From contig CAMAWF010000025.1 in the NCBI GenBank assembly GCA_945861895.1, positions 1 through 37,147 of the forward strand: DNA of 37,147 nucleotides. The letters are read 5' to 3'. The position numbers and the translations under genes were made by a program. This DNA comes from Rhizobium sp. Q54. Its GTDB lineage: Bacteria; Pseudomonadota; Alphaproteobacteria; Rhizobiales; Xanthobacteraceae. The notes below the pieces were generated by a model, which saw only the letters and a program-made list of their open reading frames with translations, did not search any database and was not told where the DNA came from. Positions 8,096 through 16,252 of this stretch are shown here, piece after piece (position 1 is the stretch's first letter; every line of letters begins with the position of its first letter).

Positions 8096-9069
8096 TTTTT
8101 CGGCGGCCACGGCGTTTCCGGTACCGGCGTGAGCGGCGGCTTGCCGGCGGCCCAGGCCAGAAGATTATCGACCACAAGCCGATCCATGGCTTTGCGCGTG
8201 TAGACCGAGCCGGAGCCGAGATGCGGGAACAGCACGATGTGCTCCATCTCGATAAGTTCCTTCGGCACCTGCGGTTCCTTCACGAACACGTCGAGGCCGG
8301 CGGACAATATCGTGCGCGCCTTGAGCGCCTCGATCAGCGCCGGTTCGTCCACCACCGAGCCGCGCGCCATGTTGATGAGAATGCCGTTCGGTCCGAGCGC
8401 TTCGAGCACTTCCTTATTTATGAGATTTTGCGTCGCCGCCCCGCCGGGAACGATCACCATCAGCGTATCGACGTCGCGCGCCATATCGACAAGCTTGGGA
8501 TAATATTTGTAAGCGACGCCCGCCTGCGGCTTGCGGCTGTGATACACGACCGGCACGCCGAACGCCTCCAGCCGGCGCGCGATCGCCTTGCCGATGCGCC
8601 CCATGCCGACCATGCCGACGGTGCGGTCGCGCAACGTCGCCTTGCTGAGCGGATAGGCGGCGGACGGCCATTTACCGGCGCGCAGATAACGCTCGGCTTG
8701 CGGAAATTCGCGCACCGTGCAGAGCAGAAGCCCGAGCGCGGTGTCGGCGACCTCTTCGTTGAGCACTTCGGGCGTATTTGTGACGGTAATGCCGTGCGCG
8801 CCGGCCCATTTGGCGTCGACATGGTCGTAGCCGACGCCGAAGGTCGAAACCTGTTCGAGCTTGGGAAAGCGCTGCATGAAATCCGGACCGATGCGCTCAC
8901 TGGTGTAGGTCACCGCGATCGCGCGCACCTTGCCGGCGACCGCGGCAAGCAAGGCTTCGCGGTCTTTCGCCTCGATCAGCTTGTGCAGCACGACGTGCGG
9001 CGACAATCCATCGACAATCACCGGTTTGGCATTGCCGACCAGCAGCACGTCCGGCTTTTCACCAGCCAT
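8092..9069 (-). CDS. D-isomer-specific 2-hydroxyacid dehydrogenase (glyoxylate/hydroxypyruvate reductase-like)
   Basis: This 325-residue NAD(P)-dependent enzyme would interconvert 2-oxo and D-2-hydroxy acids. The nucleotide-binding motif is VGMGRIG (154-160), followed by the SRK segment typical of NADPH-leaning GhrB-like members. The catalytic triad is R236 (ARGSVVDE), E265 (VKEPQ) and H283 (FPHLGSGS). A GGAG ribosome site precedes ATG 9067-9069. It follows the 132-residue membrane protein by 13 bases and overlaps the inhibitor gene downstream, so it belongs to the same transcript. The natural substrate is not clear; glyoxylate, hydroxypyruvate or a branched 2-oxo acid are all possible. Confidence 0.9.
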   Translation of the reverse strand: MAGEKPDVLLVGNAKPVIVDGLSPHVVLHKLIEAKDREALLAAVAGKVRAIAVTYTSERIGPDFMQRFPKLEQVSTFGVGYDHVDAKWAGAHGITVTNTPEVLNEEVADTALGLLLCTVREFPQAERYLRAGKWPSAAYPLSKATLRDRTVGMVGMGRIGKAIARRLEAFGVPVVYHSRKPQAGVAYKYYPKLVDMARDVDTLMVIVPGGAATQNLINKEVLEALGPNGILINMARGSVVDEPALIEALKARTILSAGLDVFVKEPQVPKELIEMEHIVLFPHLGSGSVYTRKAMDRLVVDNLLAWAAGKPPLTPVPETPWPPKK

Positions 9070-9082
9070 TTCATTAGCTCCT

Positions 9083-9481
9083 TTATTTTCGATTGATCCA
9101 GGCGAGCACGATGCCCATCAGCACGACGCGGACGGTGTCGTACCCGATCTGCTTGAGCGCGACCACAAGCGCGACCGGCGTGACCACATGATAGATCAGA
9201 TACATCGGAATCACGGTCACGCACGCCATCGCGATGCCGTAGCGCAAGCCTTGCGCCAGCCACGGCTTGTCTTCCTTGCCCTGCACATAAACCCAGGCAA
9301 AAGCGGCGCCGAATAACGCGTGCGCCAGGAACATATAGGGCAGCAGCGCTTGCGCCTCGGCCGGCGGCCGCATGCCGGCGGTGACGGAGTAATCGGCGAA
9401 AAGCAGAACGCCGTGCACGAAGAAACTCAGCGCCCAGGCCATAACGAACATAACGATTGCGGAAACGATGCACTTGTTCAT
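9083..9481 (-). CDS. Small integral membrane protein of unknown function
   Basis: This is a 132-residue hydrophobic protein with about four predicted membrane segments: residues 5-26, 45-66, 80-101 and 110-128. The first is MNKCIVSAIVMFVMAWALSF, followed by VHGVLLF. The start is well supported by GGGAGG just upstream of ATG 9479-9481 (plus-strand CCTCCC at 9489-9494). It sits between E2 and the hydroxyacid dehydrogenase, 23 and 13 bases from each. I do not recognise a characterised family. Similar small proteins occur next to dehydrogenase genes in rhizobia. A transport or assembly role would be a guess. Confidence 0.75.
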   Translation of the reverse strand: MNKCIVSAIVMFVMAWALSFFVHGVLLFADYSVTAGMRPPAEAQALLPYMFLAHALFGAAFAWVYVQGKEDKPWLAQGLRYGIAMACVTVIPMYLIYHVVTPVALVVALKQIGYDTVRVVLMGIVLAWINRK

Positions 9482-9504
9482 GTTTGTCCTCCCTGCCGGG
9501 CGCG

Positions 9505-10764
9505 TCAGACCAACGCGGTGACCGGCTTCTCGATGAAATCCTTGAAAGCCGCGAGCAGTTCCGCGCCGAGCACGCCATCCACCACGCGATGGTCGCATGA
9601 CAAGGTGACGGTCATCATGCTGGCGAACGCCACGCCGCCGTCATCCTTTTCCACCACCTGCCGCCGCACGCCGCCGGCCGCCAGAATAGTGGCGTGCGGC
9701 GGGTTGATGATGGCCGCGAATTCGCGCACGCCGTACATGCCCAAATTCGAGATCGCGCTGGCGCCGCCCTGATATTCGTTCGGCTTGAGTTTGCGCGCGC
9801 GGGCGCGTTCGACAAGATCGCGCATCTCAGCGGAAATCGCCGTGAGCGATTTCGCCTCGACCTGGCGGATCACCGGCGTAAGCAAGCCGCCCTCGACCGC
9901 CACCGCCACGCCGATGTCGGAGTGTTTGAAGCGCAAGATGCGGTCTTCCGCCCACACCGCGTTGGCGGCGGGGACGCGCTGCAAAGCCGCGGCCCAGGCC
10001 TTGATGAGAAAATCGTTGAGCGAGAGCTTGAACGCCGGATTTCCATCGGCGTCTTCCGGCGCGGCGGCATTCGCCTCCGCGCTCATCGCGGTCAGCCGGC
10101 CGATGTCGGCATCGGCGGTCAGATAGAAATGCGGAATGGTCTGCTTGGCCTCGATCAATCGCCTGGCGATCGTACGGCGCATATTGTCGAGCGGCACTTC
10201 TTGGTAAGGCGTGCCGGCATAGAGCGCCATGATTTGCGCGGCGGAGGAACCGGCCACCGGGCGTGCGCCGCCGGCCATCGCCGCCTGCACATCGCGGGCA
10301 ACGACGCGCCCGTGCGGGCCGGAGCCGCTGACACTCGCCGGATCGATGCCGCGCTCGCCGGCCAGCCGCCGCGCCAGCGGTGTCGACGTTGCGCCGCTCG
10401 CCAATTTTGCCGGGCCGTAATTGCGCTCGGGCGTGCGTACTTCGTGCCAAGGATCCAGCGTGGCCGGCGGCGCCTTCGCCGCAGTGGGCATCACAGGTGA
10501 TTTCGCCGCCGCCTGCGGAGCGGAGGCCGCGCCGCTTCCCGCGATCACCGCCACCACCGCTCCTACCGGGGCCACCGCGCCGGCCGTTACGCGGATTTCC
10601 GCCAGCGTGCCCGCCGATGTCGCCGGCACTTCCATCGAGGTCTTGTCGGTCTCGATCTCGAACAGGTTGTCGCCGGGCGCGATCTTGTCGCCAACCGACT
10701 TGAACCATTTCGTGACCTTGCCCTCAGCAACGGTCTCGCCGAGCTGCGGCATCAGGACGTCCAC
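9505..10764 (-). CDS. 2-oxoacid dehydrogenase complex E2, dihydrolipoamide acyltransferase
   Basis: This is a 419-residue E2 core protein. It has an N-terminal lipoyl domain (1-75; lipoylated Lys in ETDKTSMEV, K41), an Ala/Pro-rich linker, a peripheral-subunit-binding domain (about 126-163: STPLARRLAGERGIDPASV...GRVVARDV) and the catalytic acyltransferase domain ending in CDHRVVDG (H392, D396). It takes the acyl group from E1 and passes it to CoA. The start is GTG 10764, with GGAAGGGG upstream. In the same-strand cluster with E1-alpha/E1-beta it most resembles acetoin dehydrogenase or pyruvate dehydrogenase E2. E3 must be supplied from elsewhere. A repeat-bearing gap separates it from the aldehyde dehydrogenase gene. 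Confidence 0.92.
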   Translation of the reverse strand: MDVLMPQLGETVAEGKVTKWFKSVGDKIAPGDNLFEIETDKTSMEVPATSAGTLAEIRVTAGAVAPVGAVVAVIAGSGAASAPQAAAKSPVMPTAAKAPPATLDPWHEVRTPERNYGPAKLASGATSTPLARRLAGERGIDPASVSGSGPHGRVVARDVQAAMAGGARPVAGSSAAQIMALYAGTPYQEVPLDNMRRTIARRLIEAKQTIPHFYLTADADIGRLTAMSAEANAAAPEDADGNPAFKLSLNDFLIKAWAAALQRVPAANAVWAEDRILRFKHSDIGVAVAVEGGLLTPVIRQVEAKSLTAISAEMRDLVERARARKLKPNEYQGGASAISNLGMYGVREFAAIINPPHATILAAGGVRRQVVEKDDGGVAFASMMTVTLSCDHRVVDGVLGAELLAAFKDFIEKPVTALV

Positions 10765-10895
10765 GGGATTTGCCCCTTCCTTGTCATCACCGGGCCGCCG
10801 CGCAGCGGCGTGACCCGGTGATCCCGAACATCATGGCACGGCTTTGCTTCCCTGAGCGGGATTGCCGGGTCAAGCCCGGCAATGACAAAGTTGCC
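10765..10895. repeat. Intergenic palindromic repeat between E2 and the aldehyde dehydrogenase gene
   Basis: This 131-base gap carries a perfect 9-bp hairpin: ATTGCCGGG (10861-10869), loop TCAAG, CCCGGCAAT (10875-10883), followed by GAC. A looser related copy sits at about 10788-10825 (CACCGGGCC... ...GACCCGGTGAT). It belongs to the CCGGG...CCCGG...ATGAC type dispersed in Bradyrhizobium-like genomes and recurs at 12383-12463. No T-run follows, so it is not an obvious terminator. It may stabilise or process the operon mRNA. Confidence 0.7.
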
Positions 10896-12347
10896 TCACC
10901 AATTCAACGACACATACTGCGTCTCGAGAAATTCCATCATGCCTTCGTGCCCGCCTTCGCGCCCGATGCCGGACTGCTTCATGCCGCCGAACGGCGCCGC
11001 CGGATCGGACACCAGCCCGCGGTTGAGCCCGATCATGCCGAAGTCGAGCTTCTCCGAAACGCGCATGCCGCGGTTCATGTCCTTGGTGTAAAGATAAGCT
11101 ACCAGACCGTATTCGGTGTCGTTGGCGCGCTTGATCGCCTCGTCTTCGGACTTGAAGCTTTGTATCGCGGCGACCGGCCCGAAAATCTCGTCGTTGAGCA
11201 TGGCGGCGGAGTCCGGCACGTTGGTGAGCACGGTCGCCGGATAGAAAAAGCCGGGGCCGTCCGGCACCTTGCCGCCGGTGAGCACCTTGGCGCCCTTCTT
11301 CACCGCGTCGTCGACCAGGCTCATGACCTTGTCGCGGCCTTCCGCGTTCACCAGCGGACCAAGCGCTACGCCGTCGTCAAGGCCGTTGCCCATCTTCAGC
11401 GCGTTCATCTTGGCGGTGAGTTTCTTGGCAAACTCGTCGTGCACCTTTTCGTGCACATAGAAGCGATTGGCGGCGGTGCAGGCCTCGCCCATGTTGCGCA
11501 TCTTGGCGATCATGGCGCCGTCGATCGCCGCGTCGATGTCGGCGTCCTCGAAAACCAAAAATGGCGCATTGCCGCCCAATTCCATCGCCGGCTTGACCAC
11601 ATTGTCCGCCGCCTCGCGCAGCAGCTTGCGGCCGACTTCGGTCGAACCGGTAAAGGAGACGACGCGCACGCGCGGATCGTGCAGCATCGCGCTCACCACC
11701 TTGCCGGAGGAGCGAGAGGGAATCACATTGACCACGCCAGCCGGCACGCCGGCTTCTTCCAGGATCGGCATCAGCGCCAGCATGGTGAGCGGCGTGTCGG
11801 AGGCGGGCTTGAGCACCACCGTGCAACCGGCGGCGAGCGCCGGCGCGATCTTGCGCGTCGCCATGGCGGCGGGAAAATTCCACGGCGTCACCAGAACGGC
11901 AATGCCGGCCGGCTTGTGCTGCACGAGGATGCGGGCGCCGGAGGAAGGCGCGCGCGACACTTGGCCGAGATTGCGCACCGCCTCCTCCGCGTTCCAGCGG
12001 AAAAACTCAGCGGCATAGGCCACCTCGCCGCGCGAATCAGACAGCGCCTTGCCGTTTTCCAGCGTAATAAGCTTCGCCAGCCGTTCGGCATCGCGCATCG
12101 TGAGCTCGTAGGCCTTGCGCAGAATTTCGCCGCGCTCGCGCGGCTTTTTCGCGCCCCAGGCCTCGAACGCGTCGCTGGCGGCGTCGACCGCGGCCTTGGC
12201 ATCGTCGACGGTCGCGCTGGCGACCGAAGCGATCTTTTTCTCGGTCGCCGGGTCAATGACGTCGAAGCGCGCATTGTCGCTAGCTTTGCGCCACTTGCCG
12301 CCGATCCACAGGTCGGTCGGAACGTTGGCGAGCAGATTGTCGTACAT
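10896..12347 (-). CDS. gabD: NAD(P)-dependent succinate-semialdehyde dehydrogenase-type aldehyde dehydrogenase
   Basis: This 483-residue aldehyde dehydrogenase is of GabD size and type and would oxidise succinate semialdehyde or a similar aldehyde to the acid. Motifs seen are TPWNFP (154-159), FTGSTEVG (232-239), the general base in ELGG (E256) and the catalytic cysteine in GEACTAANR (C290), which is the GabD-typical form. PFGGMKQSGIGREGG is near the C-terminus. It is embedded between E1-beta and E2 on the same strand, which is unusual for a pyruvate dehydrogenase operon. It may handle an aldehyde from the same catabolic route, or a semialdehyde other than succinate's. Repeats flank it on both sides, which could mark an insertion of this gene into the operon. 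Confidence 0.88.
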   Translation of the reverse strand: MYDNLLANVPTDLWIGGKWRKASDNARFDVIDPATEKKIASVASATVDDAKAAVDAASDAFEAWGAKKPRERGEILRKAYELTMRDAERLAKLITLENGKALSDSRGEVAYAAEFFRWNAEEAVRNLGQVSRAPSSGARILVQHKPAGIAVLVTPWNFPAAMATRKIAPALAAGCTVVLKPASDTPLTMLALMPILEEAGVPAGVVNVIPSRSSGKVVSAMLHDPRVRVVSFTGSTEVGRKLLREAADNVVKPAMELGGNAPFLVFEDADIDAAIDGAMIAKMRNMGEACTAANRFYVHEKVHDEFAKKLTAKMNALKMGNGLDDGVALGPLVNAEGRDKVMSLVDDAVKKGAKVLTGGKVPDGPGFFYPATVLTNVPDSAAMLNDEIFGPVAAIQSFKSEDEAIKRANDTEYGLVAYLYTKDMNRGMRVSEKLDFGMIGLNRGLVSDPAAPFGGMKQSGIGREGGHEGMMEFLETQYVSLNW

Positions 12348-12375
12348 GGGACTTTATCCTTTTATCTCGTTACAC

Positions 12376-12472
12376 AACCGTCATGGCCGGGCTTGTTCCG
12401 GCCATCCCGGCAAGGCGGGCACATTGCCCTTCTAAGCGGGATCACCGGGACAAGCCCGGCGATGACAACAAA
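12376..12472. repeat. Pair of intergenic palindromic repeats between E1-beta and the aldehyde dehydrogenase gene
   Basis: Two hairpins of the dispersed repeat family sit here in opposite orientation. The first is ATGGCCGG (12383-12390), loop GCTTGTT, CCGGCCAT (12398-12405). The second is ATCACCGGG (12441-12449), loop ACAAG, CCCGGCGAT (12455-12463; one mismatch). The block begins with CGTCATGGCC and ends with GATGAC, so it can also fold end to end. It lies within an otherwise close-packed operon. Confidence 0.75.
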
Positions 12473-13453
12473 CTAACTTTCCAGCGACCGCTTCACCGTC
12501 TCCACAATACGCTCCGCGGTCGGGAGCACCATGTCTTCCAGAATGTCCGCCGCCGGCAGCGGGATATGCGGCGTGGTGATCCGCACCGGCGGACCGTCCA
12601 ACTCATAAAACGCCTCGTCCGCCACGATGGAAACGATCTCCGCACCCCAGCCGCACAGCCGCGGATTTTCCTCGACCGTGAACAGCCGGTGCGTCTTGGC
12701 CACCGAACCGAGAATCGTCTGCGTGTCGAGCGGCACCAACGAGCGCACGTCAATCACTTCGCAGTCGATGCCATGTTCCGATTGCAGCGTCTCGGCCGCG
12801 GCTAGCGCGCGCGACACCATCAGCGCCAGCGCGATAATGGTGCAGTCCTTGCCGGGGCGCACGATCTTGGCGGTGCCGAGCCGATCCACGATCTCGCCGT
12901 CCGGCACTTCGCCCTTCGTCGCGTAAAGCGATTTGTGCTCGAAGAAGATCACCGGATCGGGATCGCGCACCGCCGCCGCCATCAGGCCGATCACGTCGCG
13001 CGGGGTGGAAGGCGCGACCACCTTGAGGCCGGGGATCATCATGCACCAGTTCTCGACGCTCTGAGAATGCTGCGCGCCGAAGCGCGAACCGGCGCCGTTG
13101 CCGGTGCGCACCACCAGCGGGCACTTGGTCTGCCCGTTCGACATGTAGCGGCTTTTGGGAAACTCGTTGGCGATGTAGTCGAAGCACACCGCGAAAAAGT
13201 CCGAGAACATGATTTCGGCGATCGGCTTGAGGCCGGTCATCGCCGCGCCCATCGCGGCGCCCAGGATCGCCTGTTCGGAGATCGGCGTGTCGCGCACGCG
13301 CAACGGCCCGAACTGTTCGTACAGGCCTACGGTCGCCTTGAACACGCCGCCGGCTTTCGCCACGTCCTCGCCGAGAAACACCACGTCGGGGTCGCGCGCC
13401 ATTTCCTGCGCGATGCCGCGGGCAACGGCTTCCCTGTATGTCAGTTCCGCCAT
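12473..13453 (-). CDS. 2-oxoacid dehydrogenase E1 component, beta subunit
   Basis: This is a 326-residue E1-beta, partner of E1-alpha in the thiamine-diphosphate-dependent decarboxylation step. Family motifs are LTYREAVARGI at the N-terminus, FLGEDVAKAGGVFKAT, the RVRDTPISEQAILGAAMGAA segment (with the Glu that activates the cofactor) and FGAQHSQSVENW. A C-terminal transketolase domain contains VIDVRSLVPLDTQTI. It begins at ATG 13451-13453, overlapping the end of E1-alpha by 13 bases, so production of the two subunits is coupled. Pyruvate, acetoin and branched-chain variants cannot be separated with certainty; the style is nearest to acetoin/pyruvate types. Confidence 0.92.
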   Translation of the reverse strand: MAELTYREAVARGIAQEMARDPDVVFLGEDVAKAGGVFKATVGLYEQFGPLRVRDTPISEQAILGAAMGAAMTGLKPIAEIMFSDFFAVCFDYIANEFPKSRYMSNGQTKCPLVVRTGNGAGSRFGAQHSQSVENWCMMIPGLKVVAPSTPRDVIGLMAAAVRDPDPVIFFEHKSLYATKGEVPDGEIVDRLGTAKIVRPGKDCTIIALALMVSRALAAAETLQSEHGIDCEVIDVRSLVPLDTQTILGSVAKTHRLFTVEENPRLCGWGAEIVSIVADEAFYELDGPPVRITTPHIPLPAADILEDMVLPTAERIVETVKRSLES

Positions 13454-14475
13454 GCCCAGCCTCCATCGGCATAGACATCGGTGGTGAGGATATCGAGCGA
13501 CGGCGGCGGCGCGGCTTTGCACGTCTCGGTGGCGTCATCGACGACCTTGCGGACTTCAGTCTCGATACCGGCAATCACTTTCTCGGCGACGCCGAATTGC
13601 AGCAGCCGTTCGCGGTAAATCTTGACCGGGTCGCGCAGTTTCCACTTCTCCAGTTCGCCCTCGGGGCGATATTTCGCCGGATCGGCGCGCGAATGCCCGC
13701 TGTGGCGATAGGTCATGCATTCGATCAGCGACGGTCCCCGCCCGGCGCGCGCCTTGTCATAGGCCGTGCGCGCGGTGCGGTAGACCGCATCGGCATCGTT
13801 GCCGTCAATGACGATGCGCTCCAGGCCATAAGACGCCGCGCGGTCGGCGGCCGGATGTTGCACCGCCGTCACCTCGCCGATCGGCGTGTATTCCATGTAG
13901 AGATTGTTCTCGCACACGAAAATCACCGGCAGCTTCCACACCGCCGCGAAGTTGAGCGCCTCGTGGAACGCGCCGATATTGGTGGTGCCGTCGCCGAAGA
14001 AGCACACCGACACGTCCTTGTGGCCCTTGTATTGCGCGCGCCACGCGGAGCCACAGGCAATGGGCAAATGCGCGCCGATGATGGCATAGGAGCCCATCAC
14101 GCCGTGCTCTTCCGACGTCAGGTGCATCGAACCGCCCTTGCCGCGCATCAGGCCGTTATCGCGCTGCATCAGCTCGCCCAGCACTTTCTCGACCGGGACG
14201 CCGCGGGCGAGCGTGTGCGAATGCCCGCGATAGGTGCAAAAGCTCAAATCGCCCGGCTGCATCGCCTCGGCGAAGCCGGCCGCCACCGCTTCCTGGCCGA
14301 GCGACAGGTGGCTGGTGCCCTTCACCAGATTTTGCAGGAACAAGTCGAATGCGCGCTGCTCCGCCTCGCGGATGACCACCTGGCTGCGGTAGAGCGCCAG
14401 CCGCTTGTCCTCGCCGATATCGTCGTTCAAGCCGGAACCGGCCGCACCCGGCGCCCGGTCGCTCACACGTGCCAT
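13441..14475 (-). CDS. 2-oxoacid dehydrogenase E1 component, alpha subunit
   Basis: This is a 344-residue E1-alpha. The thiamine-diphosphate motif starts GDGTTN (161-166) and ends ENN (189-191). The YRHSGHSRADP loop and the CTYRGHSHTLARG and KGGSMH segments are also present. With E1-beta it decarboxylates the 2-oxo substrate and reductively acylates the E2 lipoyl group. A GAGGA ribosome site precedes ATG 14473-14475. It is the first gene of a minus-strand run that continues, with repeat-bearing gaps, to 7412. Its 5' side faces the divergent TauE/ChrA operon, with about 207 bases between the starts. Confidence 0.93.
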   Translation of the reverse strand: MARVSDRAPGAAGSGLNDDIGEDKRLALYRSQVVIREAEQRAFDLFLQNLVKGTSHLSLGQEAVAAGFAEAMQPGDLSFCTYRGHSHTLARGVPVEKVLGELMQRDNGLMRGKGGSMHLTSEEHGVMGSYAIIGAHLPIACGSAWRAQYKGHKDVSVCFFGDGTTNIGAFHEALNFAAVWKLPVIFVCENNLYMEYTPIGEVTAVQHPAADRAASYGLERIVIDGNDADAVYRTARTAYDKARAGRGPSLIECMTYRHSGHSRADPAKYRPEGELEKWKLRDPVKIYRERLLQFGVAEKVIAGIETEVRKVVDDATETCKAAPPPSLDILTTDVYADGGWAWRN

Positions 14476-14571
14476 GAAAGGTCCTCGAAAAGTAATACGC
14501 TTTAAGCCGGCGGAACTTAGCCCCGATGCGGAAGGCTGGGCAACTCTCCAATTGTTTCGCGTTTCGCAGCA

Positions 14572-14599
14572 TTGAGCATTCTGCGCTGGCTGCTATAGT
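14572..14599 (+). promoter_or_regulatory. Candidate sigma-70-type promoter for the TauE/ChrB/ChrA operon
   Basis: A -35-like TTGAGC (14572-14577) and a -10-like TATAGT (14594-14599) are separated by 16 bases, 84 bases before the ATG at 14683. A GCAGC...GCTGC inverted pair flanks the -35 region and could be an operator. The assignment is by eye only. Confidence 0.5.
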
Positions 14600-14682
14600 C
14601 GCGCCACAGGGGAAATAGCAGCCTCCCCTCGAGATGGCAGCCATCCATCCAAGTGCTGGTCACTTCTGTTATGGAGCGACCC

Positions 14683-15426
14683 ATGGATGGCATCACAATC
14701 GCGCTTTTCCTCATATCTACATTTTTCGGGGGGTTGACCACCGGGCTCGCGGGCTTCGCGGCAGGACTCGTCGTGTCGGGCGTCTGGTTGCACATCATCA
14801 CGCCCTTGCAGACGGCCGTGCTGATCGCCGCCTATGGCGTCGTGAACCAGGCCTACGGGATCTGGAAAGCGCGCCACGCGCTGCAATGGCGGCGGCTATT
14901 GCCGTTCGTCATCGGCGGCGCCGTCGGGGTTCCGCTGGGCGCTTATTTGCTCACCTATATCAATCCGGCTCACATCCGCACCGGCGTCGGCGTATTGCTG
15001 GTGGCTTACAGCACGTACAACCTCGCGTGTCCGGCATTCAAGCCGATCGAGTCGAACCAGCCAATCGATACCGGCATGGGTTTCCTGAACGGCCTCCTTG
15101 GCGGTTTGACCGGGCTCGGCGGCGTCATCGTCACGATTTGGTGCCAGCTTGGCGGCGGATCAAAGGACGCGCAGCGCGCCGTGTTTCAGCCCGTGATTTT
15201 CATCACAATGGCGACAACGACGCTGACATTCGCCGCGGCAGGCCATCTGTTCAACGCCGACGTGATCAAATTATTCCTGCTTGGACTGCCGGCGCTACTG
15301 CTCGGTTTGTGGGCGGGCATGACGCTCTATGGAAAACTCGACGATGCGGCGTTCCGCAAGGTCATCCTGGTGCTGTTGTTGCTCTCCGGAATTTTTCTCA
15401 TCGTTCCCGCCGTAGTGTCCCGATGA
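14683..15426 (+). CDS. TauE/SafE-family anion exporter
   Basis: This 247-residue membrane protein of the TauE/SafE family has about seven to eight hydrophobic segments. It shows the paired family motifs: FFGGLTTGLAGFAAGLV near the N-terminus and GFLNGLLGGLTGLGGVIVTIW in the second half. Members move sulfite, sulfoacetate or other sulfur or organic anions out of the cell. I chose ATG 14683, served by GGAG at 14673-14676; ATGs at 14671 and upstream are in frame. Its stop overlaps ATG 15423, the apparent original start of the rhodanese/ChrB gene. Context with ChrB and ChrA suggests a role in sulfate/sulfite or chromate handling, chromate being a sulfate analogue. Confidence 0.87.
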   Translation: MDGITIALFLISTFFGGLTTGLAGFAAGLVVSGVWLHIITPLQTAVLIAAYGVVNQAYGIWKARHALQWRRLLPFVIGGAVGVPLGAYLLTYINPAHIRTGVGVLLVAYSTYNLACPAFKPIESNQPIDTGMGFLNGLLGGLTGLGGVIVTIWCQLGGGSKDAQRAVFQPVIFITMATTTLTFAAAGHLFNADVIKLFLLGLPALLLGLWAGMTLYGKLDDAAFRKVILVLLLLSGIFLIVPAVVSR

Positions 15427-15466
15427 AAAACATGACCGCGAGCTATTTCATCTCACCTGAACAGCT

Positions 15467-16252
15467 TTGGCGGCTGATGGCACGGCGGGCGCGCCGCAGG
15501 TTATCGACGTGCGCCGCCGCGACGCCTACGCAACGGCAGCAGGCTTGCTTCCCGGCGCGATCCGGCGCGAACCGGAAGACGTTGGCGAATGGGCCGCGTC
15601 GTGCGATCCCATCCGCGCAATCGTCGTCGTCTGCAAAGCCGGCCATGAGGTGAGCCAAACTGTCACCGCCGAACTTCGCGCGCAGAACTTGCAAGCGAGC
15701 GTGCTCGCCGGCGGCTATGCCGGCTGGGGCGAGGCCGGCCTGCCATTGATCGACAAGCCGGCGCTTGAACGGTTCGCGCCGAAGCGGCCCAGCATTTGGG
15801 TGACCCGCCGCCGGCCGAAGATCGACCGCGTCGCGTGCCCCTGGCTGATCCGGCGGTTTCTCGACCCGGAAGCGAAAATCCTGTTCGTCGATCCGCCGGA
15901 AGTTCCTAAGGCCGCGCAGGAGAGCGGCGGCATTCCTTTCGACATCGAGGGCGTCGAGCTTTCGCACGAAGGCGAGCGTTGCAGCTTCGACACCATGCTG
16001 AAAATCTTCGGCCTTGAGAGCGAGCCGTCGTTGGCGCGGCTGGCGCTGATCGTGCGCGGCGCCGATACCGCACGCCCCGATATTGCGCCCGAGGCGGCGG
16101 GGTTGCACGCCGTATCCCTTGGGCTATCGGCGCTGGCCGGCGACGACGATCATGGGCTGCTCTGCCGCGGGTTCATCGTCTACGATGCGCTGTTCGCATG
16201 GTTGCGCTTTGCGGGCGAAGAGCGCCACAACTGGCCGGCCAAAGCCGCATGA
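15467..16252 (+). CDS. chrB: Rhodanese-ChrB fusion (chromate resistance protein), with an apparent frameshift near its N-terminus
   Basis: The open frame 15467-16252 encodes a rhodanese-like domain (VIDVRRRDAYATAAGLLPGA; active-site Cys in VVVCKAGHEVSQ), then a ChrB C-terminal domain with the hallmark KIDRVACPWLIRRFLDPEA and the LSHEGERCSFDTML segment. Only a TTG at 15467 without a ribosome site could start it. The true N-terminus appears to begin at ATG 15423, which overlaps the tauE stop as ATGA. It reads MKNMTASYFISPEQLWRLM and then leaves frame. Adding one G near 15480 restores M-G-T-A-G-A-P-Q-V-I-D-V. This is therefore a one-base deletion, a sequencing error, or a gene now using a weak internal start. 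The end overlaps chrA (ATGATG). Confidence 0.82.
   Translation: MAADGTAGAPQVIDVRRRDAYATAAGLLPGAIRREPEDVGEWAASCDPIRAIVVVCKAGHEVSQTVTAELRAQNLQASVLAGGYAGWGEAGLPLIDKPALERFAPKRPSIWVTRRRPKIDRVACPWLIRRFLDPEAKILFVDPPEVPKAAQESGGIPFDIEGVELSHEGERCSFDTMLKIFGLESEPSLARLALIVRGADTARPDIAPEAAGLHAVSLGLSALAGDDDHGLLCRGFIVYDALFAWLRFAGEERHNWPAKAA

Noticed and set aside
10770-12476. A 568-codon open frame on the plus strand
   Set aside because: Antisense shadow of the aldehyde dehydrogenase gene, running through repeats at both ends.
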